Below, piece after piece: positions 43,942-52,241 of a stretch of DNA of 64,000 bases (positions are counted from its first letter, which is position 1; the number at the start of each line of letters is the position of its first letter). The DNA comes from Streptomyces gilvus. Its GTDB lineage: Bacteria; Actinomycetota; Actinomycetes; Streptomycetales; Streptomycetaceae. The position numbers were made by a program, and so were the translations under genes. The stretch spans positions 1 to 64,000 of the forward strand of contig NZ_JAKWBE010000006.1 in NCBI RefSeq assembly GCF_022513565.1, read 5' to 3'. The notes below the pieces were generated by a model, which was not told where the DNA came from, searched no databases, and worked only from the letters and a program-made list of their open reading frames with translations.

Positions 43942-44628
43942 TCAGGCCATCCAGAAGAAGACGGCCGTCATCCGCTTGTCCTCCAGCGCGCTGCCGGAGT
44001 AGCCGGTCGCGCTGTGCACCAGGTTGGCGTGGTACAGCAGCAGCCGGTTGTACCTGTGCGGGACGCGTACGTCCTCCTCGAAGTGGTCCCCGGGCACGAA
44101 CCGGGTGCCGAGCGCCTCCACGAGGTTGTTGTGCGGCGCCTGCACGATGTTGCCGCCGAGCCGTCCGCCGGGCAGCGACTGGCGGTAGAACGCGGTGCCG
44201 CAGTCCTTGCCGACGCCGGGGTTGAGGTACAGCACGGCCGCGTACCGGCACAGCGCCCGTGAGTCGGTGTGCGGCCGCGGCTCGCTCTCGCCCTCGCCGA
44301 CGACCTGGACGCAGTTGTGGTTGAGCGTGCCGCCGCCGGGCGCCTGCTGCACCCACAGCTCCTTCGCCCCGGTCGCCTTCTTCACCAGGCGCTCGACGCG
44401 GGCGAGTTCGTCGGGCTCCAGGCCCGGCATGGTGCGCAGGCCCGGCCAGGTTTCCGAGGTGTACGGGTAGCCCTTGACCCAGTCGTCCTTCGCCAGACAG
44501 CGCTCCCGTACGGCGTCCACGTCCGGCAGTGCGTCGTCGATGACCCAGTAGTCGCGGCCCTTGGTGGGCTTGCGGTAGGGCAGGACGGGAAGGGCCGCGG
44601 GGACCCTGGGCGCGGGCTGTGGGGGCAT
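43942..44628 (-). CDS. 2OG-Fe(II) oxygenase-like protein (DUF6445)
   Basis: The 228-residue protein has the iron-binding set HTD (in RPHTDSRALCRYAAVLYLNP) and a distal His in YHANLVHSATGY, followed by RMTAVFF with the Arg expected to contact 2-oxoglutarate. This matches cupin-type dioxygenases of the DUF6445 group. It has no signal peptide, so it acts inside the cell; its substrate is unknown. No biosynthetic genes adjoin it. Confidence 0.82.
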   Translation of the reverse strand: MPPQPAPRVPAALPVLPYRKPTKGRDYWVIDDALPDVDAVRERCLAKDDWVKGYPYTSETWPGLRTMPGLEPDELARVERLVKKATGAKELWVQQAPGGGTLNHNCVQVVGEGESEPRPHTDSRALCRYAAVLYLNPGVGKDCGTAFYRQSLPGGRLGGNIVQAPHNNLVEALGTRFVPGDHFEEDVRVPHRYNRLLLYHANLVHSATGYSGSALEDKRMTAVFFWMA

Positions 44629-44858
44629 GGGCCGAATCTAGGTCGGGGGTCGACCCGCGCTCTCCCGTGAACGGGTCAACATTCCGTCAACGCCTTGTCA
44701 TGACCACCGAAGGGCCGGACCTCCAACCCCCTTGGAGACATGGCTCACATCCCCCGGTTTTTACCAAACCAAAAGGTTCCGCGTCCGGGTCCGGTCCGTA
44801 TTCCACACCGTCCTACCCCGCCGCACGCCGGCGGGTCCCCGACCGGTCAGGAGGCACG

Positions 44859-45647
44859 GTGCGCTTTTCGCGGAACGCGACGGGAACTCTCTTCGTTGGC
44901 GGTGCCCTGAGTCTGACTCTGGTCGCGCTCGCCTATCCCGCGATGCTCGGGGTGAACACCGTGTCGGCCTCAGGGACGAGAGTCGTCGCACAGACCCAGT
45001 GGGGTCCGCTGACCGAGGCGGACCGGGACTTCGTGGTCAAGGTGCGCGCGGCCGGCCTGTGGGAGTACCCCGTCGGCCAGCTGGGCCTGCAGAAGGGCCA
45101 GAGCCAGGCGGTCAAGATCGCCAGCAAGCACCTGATCGACGGTCACGCGGCGCTGGACGCCAGCTGCCGCAAGATCAGCACGATGCTGAACATCACGATC
45201 CCCAACATCGCGAGCCCCCAGCAGGAGGGCTTCGTCAACACCCTCAAGGCGGACAGCGGCAAGCAGTTCGACATCGACTTCGCCAACATCCTGCGGGTGA
45301 CGCACGGTTCGATCTTCAACACGATCGCGAAGATCCGCTCAACGACCAAGAACACGGTGGTGCGCGCCCTGGCCGACCAGGCCAACGCGACGGTCCTGGA
45401 CCACATCACGGTCATGGAGCAGACCGGGCTGGTCAACTTCGACCAGGTGCTCTTCCAGGAGACCACCCCGCCGAAGCTGCCCGCCAAGGACCTGACCCCG
45501 CCGCCCCCGGCCGCGGGCCAGCCCCAGGTCGTGCTCACCCCGCCGGTGGACACCACCACCCAGCCCCCGATCCTGCCCGGCGAGTCCTCGCCCGGCACGG
45601 GCGGTGCGGGAGGCACGGCGGCCAGCCCCAGCCCGACGGTGGGATAG
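44859..45647 (+). CDS. DUF4142 exported protein
   Basis: The 262-residue protein has a signal or anchor (LFVGGALSLTLVALAYPAML), then a DUF4142 helical bundle (LTEADRDFVVKVRAAGLWEY, ASKHLIDGHAALDASC, DHITVMEQTGLVNFD) resembling ferritin-like four-helix domains, and a Pro/Thr-rich tail. GTG 44859 is chosen because AGGAGG lies 4 nt upstream. Such proteins are exported; a role in envelope stress is sometimes suggested, but nothing here proves it. Confidence 0.83.
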   Translation: MRFSRNATGTLFVGGALSLTLVALAYPAMLGVNTVSASGTRVVAQTQWGPLTEADRDFVVKVRAAGLWEYPVGQLGLQKGQSQAVKIASKHLIDGHAALDASCRKISTMLNITIPNIASPQQEGFVNTLKADSGKQFDIDFANILRVTHGSIFNTIAKIRSTTKNTVVRALADQANATVLDHITVMEQTGLVNFDQVLFQETTPPKLPAKDLTPPPPAAGQPQVVLTPPVDTTTQPPILPGESSPGTGGAGGTAASPSPTVG

Positions 45648-45936
45648 CCCCCACAGGAAGGGGCGTAGGGCCCCTACGGGACAGGAGGTTCGGGCGGCCG
45701 AGCGGAAGCGGATCCGCCCGTTCCTACTGTGGCGTAATCGTGATGGCGCGCTGAACTTCCGGCGCGTCACCGCAGGTTGACAGCGTTCGGCGGGAGATCC
45801 ACCATGTGAGCACACTGAGGCGCATGTGACCAATGGGCCCAGTGTTTTCGCAGACCAATCTCCCCGGCACGGCCGGCCGCCGCATGCTGTCCCGCGCCGC
45901 CGTGCCCGGGTCACGCACGCCAAGATGGGGATCCGC

Positions 45937-46890
45937 ATGTCCATAGCGAGACGTGTCACCGTGCGCCGCCTCATGGGGACGGGCGCCGCGTCGCTCGCCC
46001 TGTGCGCCGCAACCGTCGCCGCCGCCTCCGGCGCCTGGGCCCACGGCGGGACTCCGGGCGGCGACGGCTGGAAGGCCGGCGGCTCCTACAAGCCGGGCAC
46101 CGGCGCCGGCACCAAGACGGAGACCGACCGCTGCCAGTTCTCGCTGGACGGCACGGACTTCTACGACTCGGTGAAGGTCGACGACCAGACGCTGAAGCCC
46201 ACCGACGACGGCAAGGTCCACATCAAGGTCCGCACCGCCGGTGACGCCTCCACCTGCACCGCCTCGCTCGCCTCCTACCTCGCCCACGGCGCGACCTTCG
46301 CGACCTCGGGTCAGCAGGTGTTCGTCGACTTCGACACCGTGACGGTCAAGCCCGGGCAGACCGACTCCCTCGACATCGCGGTGCCGGACGCGGGCTGCTT
46401 CGCGCAGATCGACCTCTACCGGGGCGCCACCAAGTTCGACGGCAAGCTGGACGCCAAGGACGGCTTCGAGCACGGCGACCTGCCGGCCGGCCCGGACCAC
46501 GCGGTCATCAAGGACAAGCTGATCGCGTCCTGGAACGGCGGTACGAAGGACTGCACCACCGAGTCGCAGCCCCCGAGCACCCCGCCCGCCTCCACCCCCG
46601 CCTCCACGCCGCCGTCGACGCCCCCGGCCTCCGAGAGCGCCACCCCGACGCCGAGCGGGTCCGAGTCGACGCCGAGCGCGTCCGAGTCGACGCCGGCCTC
46701 GACCGACACCCCGGTCGCGTCCGCGTCCACCACCGTCCCGGCGGCCACGCCGAACGGCGGTGGCGGCGGCCTCGCCGAGACCGGCGGCGGCAGCAGCTCC
46801 GGCCTGATCGCCGGCGGCGCGGCGGCCCTCCTGGCGGGCGGCGCGGCCATCGTCGTGGCGAGCAAGCGCCGCCGAGGCGCCCGCTCCTGA
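45937..46890 (+). CDS. LAETG cell-surface protein (sortase E substrate)
   Basis: The 317-residue protein has a Sec signal (LALCAATVAAASGAWA), a globular domain with Cys pairs (DRCQFSLDGTDFYDSVKVDD, DASTCTASLASYL, PDAGCFAQIDLY), a Ser/Pro/Thr-rich wall-spanning region, then the sorting signal LAETG, a hydrophobic helix (SGLIAGGAAALLAGGAAIVV) and the tail SKRRRGARS. LAxTG is the motif recognised by Streptomyces class E sortases. No active sortase gene is in the window. Confidence 0.88.
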   Translation: MSIARRVTVRRLMGTGAASLALCAATVAAASGAWAHGGTPGGDGWKAGGSYKPGTGAGTKTETDRCQFSLDGTDFYDSVKVDDQTLKPTDDGKVHIKVRTAGDASTCTASLASYLAHGATFATSGQQVFVDFDTVTVKPGQTDSLDIAVPDAGCFAQIDLYRGATKFDGKLDAKDGFEHGDLPAGPDHAVIKDKLIASWNGGTKDCTTESQPPSTPPASTPASTPPSTPPASESATPTPSGSESTPSASESTPASTDTPVASASTTVPAATPNGGGGGLAETGGGSSSGLIAGGAAALLAGGAAIVVASKRRRGARS

Positions 46891-46904
46891 ACCACCCCCG
46901 AAGA

Positions 46905-46939
46905 CGAACGCCCCGGAGACCCCCGCTCCGGGGCGTTCG
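46905..46939 (+). terminator. Perfect 14-bp hairpin after the LAETG gene
   Basis: CGAACGCCCCGGAG (46905-46918) pairs exactly with 46926-46939 around a 7-nt loop, 14 nt after the stop. Confidence 0.88.
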
Positions 46940-47005
46940 TCGCGCACGGGGCGGGTCATGAGCGGGGCTGGTCAAGAACCGTGACCGGTGATGTGCCGTC
47001 GGCTG

Positions 47006-47107
47006 TCACGGGTTGTCGGCTCTCACGGGTTGTCGGCTCTCACGGGTTGTCGGCTCTCACGGGTTGTCGGCTCTCACGGGTTGTCGGCTCTCACGGGTTG
47101 TCGGCTG
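47006..47107. repeat. Six tandem copies of a 17-bp unit
   Basis: TCACGGGTTGTCGGCTC is repeated at 47006, 47023, 47040, 47057, 47074 and 47091, nearly perfectly. The last copy contains the stop codon and final codons (Asp-Asn-Pro-stop) of the minus-strand ArsR gene; the other five lie just past its end. Confidence 0.95.
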
Positions 47108-47450
47108 CGCAGTGTTTGAGGAGGAGGCGGGTTTCCTCGTCGATCACGCGGTAGCGGACGACGCGGCCCTCCTTCTCGCCCGTGACCACTCCGGCCGCCC
47201 GTAGCAGGCGTAGGGCCTGGGAGACGGCGGGGTCGTTCATGCCGGTCGCGATCGCGAGGTCGGAGACGGCGAGCGGGCCGGTGCGGTGCAGGGCGAGCAG
47301 CAGGGCGAGCCGTTTGGGGTCGGCGAGCAGCGAGAAGCGGTCGGCCCACGTGCGCACATGGGCCTCGTCACCGATGGCGGCGATGGCGTCGCACACCCGG
47401 TGGCCGTCGATGGTGCGGCGGTCCGCGCGGTCGGCCGGGACGAGATGCAT
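47091..47450 (-). CDS. ArsR/SmtB-family metal-responsive repressor
   Basis: The 119-residue protein has the ArsR winged helix (RFSLLADPKRLALLLALHRT, LAIATGMNDPAVSQALRLLR, GEKEGRVVRYRVID). His and Cys residues at both ends (MHLVPADRADRR, GHRVCDAIAA, LLLKHCAADNP) could bind Ni or Co, as in NmtR-type sensors. It is divergent from the NiCoT gene, so it likely controls it. ATG 47450 is used; the longer frame overlaps the riboswitch region. Confidence 0.88.
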   Translation of the reverse strand: MHLVPADRADRRTIDGHRVCDAIAAIGDEAHVRTWADRFSLLADPKRLALLLALHRTGPLAVSDLAIATGMNDPAVSQALRLLRAAGVVTGEKEGRVVRYRVIDEETRLLLKHCAADNP

Positions 47451-47489
47451 GCGCCCATCCTCGCAGGCACCGCGCTGTGATCTTCGATA

Positions 47490-47515
47490 CCTGCACAGGT
47501 ACGCAGCTATGCAGG
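47490..47515. promoter_or_regulatory. Possible ArsR operator
   Basis: CCTGCACA and TATGCAGG form an inverted repeat (7 of 8 positions) in the divergent region, 40 nt upstream of the arsR-like start codon and upstream of the riboswitch. Confidence 0.4.
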
Positions 47516-47540
47516 AGGGGACCCAGCCCCCTACGGTGGG

Positions 47541-47712
47541 CGGGCCGTGGTGTTCGGGAAGTCGGTGCGATGCCGACGCGGCCCTCGCCACTGTGATCGG
47601 GAAGTCACCGGTCCACGCCCCCGCAAGGGGCAGCCACTGGCCGTTTCACCACGGCCGGGAAGGCGGACCGGCGACACACGACCCGTCAGCCAGGAGACCG
47701 GCCACGGCATCA
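47541..47712 (+). ncRNA. Cobalamin riboswitch
   Basis: The leader of the NiCoT gene carries the conserved cobalamin-aptamer blocks in order: GGGAAGTCGGTGCGATGCC, CGCCACTGTGATCGGGAAG, CAGCCACTGG, and the B12-box region GTCAGCCAGGAGACC with GGCC. It ends about 30 nt before the start codon, close enough to mask the ribosome-binding site. When adenosylcobalamin is plentiful it should shut down transporter synthesis. Boundaries are approximate. Confidence 0.92.
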
Positions 47713-47744
47713 CGAAGTGATCCACGAGGTGCTGGAGCGTGAAC

Positions 47745-48827
47745 ATGACCGACGCTGCTTCTTTCCGCTGGCGGCGCGAGGACACCGTCAAGACCGCGGG
47801 GCTGGTGGCGGTGATCGCCGCCCTCCACGTCGTCGCGTTCGGGATCCTCTTCCTCCTCGTCGTCCCCGGCCACTACGAGGTCGGCTCCAAGGCCTTCGGC
47901 ATCGGCCTCGGCGTCACCGCCTACACCCTGGGCGTGCGGCACGCCTTCGACGCCGACCACATCGCCGCGATCGACAACACCACCCGCAAGCTGATGGCCG
48001 ACGGCAAACGCCCGGTGTCGGTCGGCTTCTGGTTCGCGCTCGGGCACTCCAGCGTGGTCGTGCTGCTGGCCGCGATGATCGCGGGCGGCACGGCGCTCGC
48101 CGGCAAGGTCATGAACGAGAACTCCAGCACCCACAAGGTGCTCGGCGTCCTCGGTACGACGATCTCCGGCACCTTCCTCTACATCATCGCCGCGCTCAAC
48201 CTGGTGGCCCTGATGGGCATCCTGAAGGTCTTCAAGGCGATGCGGGCGGGGACGTACGACGAGTCGGAGCTCGAAGCGCACCTGGATTCCCGGGGGTTCA
48301 TGAACCGCATCCTCGGCCGCCTCACCAAGTCGATCACCCGCCCGGGCCAGATGTACCCGCTGGGCTTCCTCTTCGGGCTCGGCTTCGACACCGCCACCGA
48401 GGTCACACTGATGGTGATGGCGGGCTCCGGTGCGGCGGCGGGGCTGCCCTGGTACGCGATCCTGTGCCTGCCGCTGCTCTTCGCGGCCGGGATGAGCCTG
48501 TTCGACACGCTGGACGGCACGTTCATGAACTTCGCCTACCAGTGGGCCTTCTCCAACCCGGTCCGCAAGGTCTTCTACAACCTGACCATCACCGGTCTGT
48601 CCATCGCCGTGGCCTTCTTCATCGGCACGATCGAGCTGGTCGGGGTCCTGCACGAGAAGTTCGACCTGACCGACTCGGTCACGGGCTGGATCGCCGGCCT
48701 CGACCTGGACAACGTCGGCTACGTCATCGTCGGCCTGTTCGTGGTCGTGTGGGCGGCGGCGCTGACCTACTGGCGGGTGGCGAAGGTGGAACAGAAGTGG
48801 TCGGTGCGGCCGGCGGAAACCCCGTGA
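47745..48827 (+). CDS. NiCoT-family nickel/cobalt transporter
   Basis: The 360-residue protein has about eight helices and the family signature RHAFDADHI in helix II, with LGFDTATEV and FAAGMSLFDTLDGTFMN as further signatures. ATG 47745 is preferred to GTG 47739 because GGAG lies 7 nt before it. The cobalamin riboswitch and divergent ArsR regulator together suggest that the physiological ion is cobalt for B12 synthesis, with metal-level control on top. Confidence 0.93.
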   Translation: MTDAASFRWRREDTVKTAGLVAVIAALHVVAFGILFLLVVPGHYEVGSKAFGIGLGVTAYTLGVRHAFDADHIAAIDNTTRKLMADGKRPVSVGFWFALGHSSVVVLLAAMIAGGTALAGKVMNENSSTHKVLGVLGTTISGTFLYIIAALNLVALMGILKVFKAMRAGTYDESELEAHLDSRGFMNRILGRLTKSITRPGQMYPLGFLFGLGFDTATEVTLMVMAGSGAAAGLPWYAILCLPLLFAAGMSLFDTLDGTFMNFAYQWAFSNPVRKVFYNLTITGLSIAVAFFIGTIELVGVLHEKFDLTDSVTGWIAGLDLDNVGYVIVGLFVVVWAAALTYWRVAKVEQKWSVRPAETP

Positions 48828-48857
48828 TCAGCACCGTCTCCGCCGGCCGGCCCGCCG

Positions 48858-49823
48858 TCACGGCCTCTCCACCGCCGACAGCCACAGCTTGACGAAGCGG
48901 GGCACGTCGACGTCCAACGCCACGTCCACCAGGGGCTGTTCGCGGGCGCCTTCGTGGATCTCGGACTCGCCGGGGCGGGCGCGGCGGTCGACGATCGTCT
49001 GGCCCCGGGTGGGTCCGGGGGCGAGGGAGACCTCGACGGGGAGCAGGCTGGTGGTGATGCCGGCCGGGTCGGCGACGGAGCAGACCGCGCCCGCGTCACC
49101 GAGCCCGCCGGCGGTCTCGTCGCTGTCCGGGTCGGGCGAGGACGGCCGGTGGGCGAGGAGTTCACCGGCGAGACGGGTGCCGGGCTCCGCGCTCGCCCGC
49201 AGCCGTCGTACGTCCGCGCCCGGCACCACGACCCGCTGGAACACGTCGAGGCCGTACATCGTGATCGGCACGCCGGCGGTGAGCAGGACGGCGGCGGCCT
49301 CCGGGTCGTGCCAGACGTTGAACTCGGCGACCGCCGTGGCGTTCCCGGTCGCGACCGCGCCGCCCATGAAGACGATCCGCTCGATGTTGCGGACCACGTC
49401 CGGGTGCGTCCGCAGCAGCAGCGCGATGTTGGTCAGGGGCGCCGTGGGGACCAGCGTCACCGGGCGCGGCGAGGCGAGGATCTCGCGGCGCAGCAGCGTC
49501 ACGGCGTCCACGTCGGCCGGGGTGCGGGTCGGCGCGGGCAGACCGAGGTCGCCCATGCCGTCCACCCCGTGCACGTGCCGTGCCGTGCGCACCGGCTCGA
49601 TCAACGGCCGCTCGGCGCCCCGCCCGACGGGGATCTCCGGGGCGCCGGCCTGCTCCAGCACGGTGAGGGTGTTGCGCACGACGCCGTCCACGTCGGTGTT
49701 CCCGGCGACACAGGTGACCGCCCGCAGATCGATCCCCGGGTGCCGTACGGCGAACAGCAGGGCCAGGGCGTCGTCGACACCGGTGTCGCAGTCGATGATC
49801 ACCGGAACGGGCTGACCGGTCAC
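48858..49823 (-). CDS. Inosine/uridine-preferring nucleoside hydrolase
   Basis: The 321-residue protein begins with the calcium-binding motif VIIDCDTGVDDALAL and has VTLVPTAPLTNIALLLR, ERIVFMGGAVATGN and AEFNVWHDPEAA, as in IunH-type hydrolases. These cleave the N-glycosidic bond of ribonucleosides for salvage. GTG 49823 follows GAGGGAG and directly precedes the motif; the frame extends to 49883. The C-terminal part has an Asp at the usual last active-site region (SVADPAGI rather than HDP), so the exact base preference is open. Confidence 0.88.
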   Translation of the reverse strand: MTGQPVPVIIDCDTGVDDALALLFAVRHPGIDLRAVTCVAGNTDVDGVVRNTLTVLEQAGAPEIPVGRGAERPLIEPVRTARHVHGVDGMGDLGLPAPTRTPADVDAVTLLRREILASPRPVTLVPTAPLTNIALLLRTHPDVVRNIERIVFMGGAVATGNATAVAEFNVWHDPEAAAVLLTAGVPITMYGLDVFQRVVVPGADVRRLRASAEPGTRLAGELLAHRPSSPDPDSDETAGGLGDAGAVCSVADPAGITTSLLPVEVSLAPGPTRGQTIVDRRARPGESEIHEGAREQPLVDVALDVDVPRFVKLWLSAVERP

Positions 49824-49904
49824 AGCGGACTCCCTCTTCGCCGCACCTTCACGTACGAGACCGACCTTAAGCCCTGCGCACATCCCCCGACCGGGCTCGC
49901 CTGG

Positions 49905-51125
49905 CTACGCGGACGCCCACAGGGCGGTGCCCCTGGCCGCGACCCGGGCGTCGATGCGGCGCAGCAGTTCCTCCGCCGGCAGGGCGCCCGGGCGGGTTCC
50001 GTCGCGCAGGCGCGGGGCCGCCAGGCCGTCGGTCGCCTCCTGTTCGCCGATCACCGCCTGGTAGGGGACCAGCCGGGCGGCTCGGACGCGGGCGCCGAGG
50101 GAGCCGTGTTCGGGGCCGACGAGGTCTGCCCGCAGGCCACGGGCGACCGCACTGGCCAGGAGGGCCTCGGCCTGGGGGCGCTGCTGCTCGGACACCGGCA
50201 GCACCACCAGCTGCACGGGGGCGAGCCAGGCGGGGAAGGCGCCGCCGTGCTGTTCGACGAGGTGCGCGACCGCCCGCTCCATGCTGCCGATGACGCTGCG
50301 GTGCACCATGACCGGCCGGTGCTTCGCCCCGTCCGCGCCGATGTAGTGCAGGCCGAAGCGTTCGGGCTGGTGGAAGTCGATCTGCACGGTGGACAGGGTC
50401 GACTCGCGCCCGGCCGGGTCGGCGATCTGCACGTCGATCTTGGGGCCGTAGAAGGCGGCCTCGCCCTCGACCGCCTCGTAGGCGACGCCGGCCCCGTCGA
50501 GCACCTCGCGCAGGAGGGCGGTGGCCCGTTCCCAAAGGGCCGGATCCGCCACGTACTTGCCGCCCTCGCCGGGGAGGGAGAGACGGTGGCGGGCGGCTCG
50601 GATGCCCAGGTCCGCGTAGGCCCGCCCGATCAACTCCACGGCCCCGCGCGCCTCTTCCACCGCCTGCTCCAGGGTGCAGAAGATGTGGGCGTCGTTGAGC
50701 TGGATGGACCGCACCCGGGTCAGCCCGCCCAGCACCCCGGACAGCTCGGAACGGTACATGCCGCCCAACTCGGCAATGCGCAAGGGAAGTTCGCGGTAGC
50801 TGTGGGACCGGGAACGGTAGATCAGGGCGTGGTGGGGACACAGGCTCGGGCGCAGCACGACCTCCTCGCCGCCCAGCCGCATCGGCGGGAACATGTCGTC
50901 GCCGTAGTGCGCCCAGTGCCCGGAGATCTCGTACAGCTCGCGTTTGCCGAGAACCGGCGAGTACACGTGCCGGTACCCGGCCGCCCGCTCCAGGCCCCGT
51001 ACGTACTCCTCCAGCACGTGCCGTACGGTCGCGCCGTCGGGCAGCCAGTACGGCAGCCCCGCGCCCATCAGCGGATCGGTGTCGAACAGGGCCAGTTCAC
51101 GGCCGAGGCGTCGGTGGTCGTGCAT
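49905..51125 (-). CDS. Short threonyl-tRNA synthetase lacking the editing domain
   Basis: The 406-residue protein contains only the class II catalytic core and the anticodon-binding domain; the TGS and editing domains of standard ThrRS (~640 residues) are missing. Zinc ligands are kept: Cys in RPSLCPHH, His in NDAHIFC, His in MVHRSVIGSMERA. Motif 2 reads MYRSELSGVLGGLTRVRS. The ATG at 51125 has GAGGAGAG upstream. Streptomyces often carry such a second ThrRS. The leader has a Thr-rich peptide and a hairpin, pointing to expression when charged tRNA-Thr is low. Confidence 0.92.
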   Translation of the reverse strand: MHDHRRLGRELALFDTDPLMGAGLPYWLPDGATVRHVLEEYVRGLERAAGYRHVYSPVLGKRELYEISGHWAHYGDDMFPPMRLGGEEVVLRPSLCPHHALIYRSRSHSYRELPLRIAELGGMYRSELSGVLGGLTRVRSIQLNDAHIFCTLEQAVEEARGAVELIGRAYADLGIRAARHRLSLPGEGGKYVADPALWERATALLREVLDGAGVAYEAVEGEAAFYGPKIDVQIADPAGRESTLSTVQIDFHQPERFGLHYIGADGAKHRPVMVHRSVIGSMERAVAHLVEQHGGAFPAWLAPVQLVVLPVSEQQRPQAEALLASAVARGLRADLVGPEHGSLGARVRAARLVPYQAVIGEQEATDGLAAPRLRDGTRPGALPAEELLRRIDARVAARGTALWASA

Positions 51126-51177
51126 GGTCTCTCTCCTCGCTCGGGAGGGACGGGCGACCCGGGCGGCGGCACATGAC

Positions 51178-51207
51178 GAAGCCCCGGGGCACTCGCCCCG
51201 GGGCTTC
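51178..51207 (-). terminator. Attenuator-like hairpin in the ThrRS leader
   Basis: GAAGCCCCGGGGC (51178-51190) pairs exactly with 51195-51207 around a 4-nt loop. It lies 18 nt past the leader-peptide stop and 52 nt before the ThrRS start codon. Confidence 0.75.
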
Positions 51208-51225
51208 GGACATCCAGTCCAGTGT

Positions 51226-51282
51226 TCAGCGCGCCGGGACGTTCTCCGGCGTCGTCGTGGAAAAGGCGTGGACGCGCTGCAT
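51226..51282 (-). CDS. Thr-rich leader peptide
   Basis: An 18-residue ORF reads MQRVHAFSTTTPENVPAR, with three consecutive ACG threonine codons. The ATG at 51282 sits about 7 nt below a good -10 (TACGGT), so it would be read as a leaderless message. Together with the hairpin that follows and the ThrRS gene, the arrangement matches ribosome-mediated attenuation: stalling at the Thr codons would change leader folding and prevent termination. Confidence 0.7.
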   Translation of the reverse strand: MQRVHAFSTTTPENVPAR

Positions 51283-51289
51283 GGCGGCG

Positions 51290-51319
51290 ACCGTAGCGCG
51301 GGCGTGGAGGGGAGCGCAA
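51290..51319 (-). promoter_or_regulatory. Promoter of the ThrRS leader
   Basis: TTGCGC (51314-51319) and TACGGT (51290-51295) are separated by 18 nt, which matches Streptomyces housekeeping promoters. Transcription would start at or next to the leader-peptide ATG. Confidence 0.65.
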
Positions 51320-51470
51320 CGGATTTTCGTGACGCGCGGACCGACCGGCCAACCGCCCCACCGCGTAACCCGTACGGCCCGGCTCGGTGGTGGGCCGTCG
51401 CAGCCGGTGGTCCCGTGGGAGGCGTACCCCCACCCTGTACGTCCATCCTGTACGTCGGTCAGGAGCCCCC

Positions 51471-52241
51471 ATGCCCCGCACCCGCGCCCGCGTCCTCACC
51501 GCCTCCGCCCTCGCCGCCGCCGTCCTCGCCGGCGCGAGTGCCTGTACGGCTCTGACGGACGGGGCGGCGCAGCCGGTGCGAGGCGCCTCCCCGGCCGCGA
51601 AATCCTCGCCCACCGCCCCCGCGCCCGGAGCGCTCACCGAGGCGCAGGCGCAGGCCGCGCTGGTGACGGCCGCGGACCTGGGGGAGCCCTGGGCGCCCAC
51701 GCAGGGGGCGGCGACCTGGCGGGACGGGGTGCTGAAGGCGACCACCGACGCGCCCGACTGCCGTCGGCTGCTGGACGCCCTGTACACCGACGACCTGTTC
51801 GGCACCGACGCCCGGATCCGGGCCGTGGTGGGGCTCGACGACGCCGTCGACCAGGCCCAGTTGCGCTACCAGGTGCTGACGCTGGACGCGGGGGAGGTGT
51901 CCCGGACCCTGGACTGGATGCGGGGGCTGCCGCGCACGTGCGGTCGGTTCACGGCCGTCACCCAGTACGGGGCCGTGCAGGGCGTGCAGGTCACGCAGGC
52001 GCGGCTGCCCGAGGTCGGGGACGCGCGGCAGGGGCTGCGGGTGACGCTGACCGGCGCGACGGCGGACGGCGAGCCGACGGTGCTGACCCTGGACGTCGCC
52101 GCGGTCCGGTCCGGCGAGGACACCATCGCGGTGAGCGACGGCGGCCTCGCCGACGTCTCCCCCGACGTCACCGCGACGGCCGTACAGAAGGGCCTCCAAC
52201 GCCTGGCCGACGTACGCAAACAGGGCCGCGCCCAGGTCTGA
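51471..52241 (+). CDS. Putative lipoprotein
   Basis: The 256-residue protein has a lipobox-like end to its signal (AAAVLAGASAC), an Ala/Pro-rich linker, and a domain with LTEAQAQAALVTAADLGEPW, Cys pairs (DAPDCRRLLDALYTDDLFG, LPRTCGRF) and a beta-rich C terminus. It resembles the sensor-domain-like lipoproteins of Streptomyces, but I cannot name the family. AGGAG stands 5 nt before the ATG. Confidence 0.7.
   Translation: MPRTRARVLTASALAAAVLAGASACTALTDGAAQPVRGASPAAKSSPTAPAPGALTEAQAQAALVTAADLGEPWAPTQGAATWRDGVLKATTDAPDCRRLLDALYTDDLFGTDARIRAVVGLDDAVDQAQLRYQVLTLDAGEVSRTLDWMRGLPRTCGRFTAVTQYGAVQGVQVTQARLPEVGDARQGLRVTLTGATADGEPTVLTLDVAAVRSGEDTIAVSDGGLADVSPDVTATAVQKGLQRLADVRKQGRAQV

Noticed and set aside
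47006..47107. CRISPR-like array
   Set aside because: The 17-bp units are directly adjacent without spacers and end in a gene's stop codon; there are no cas genes.
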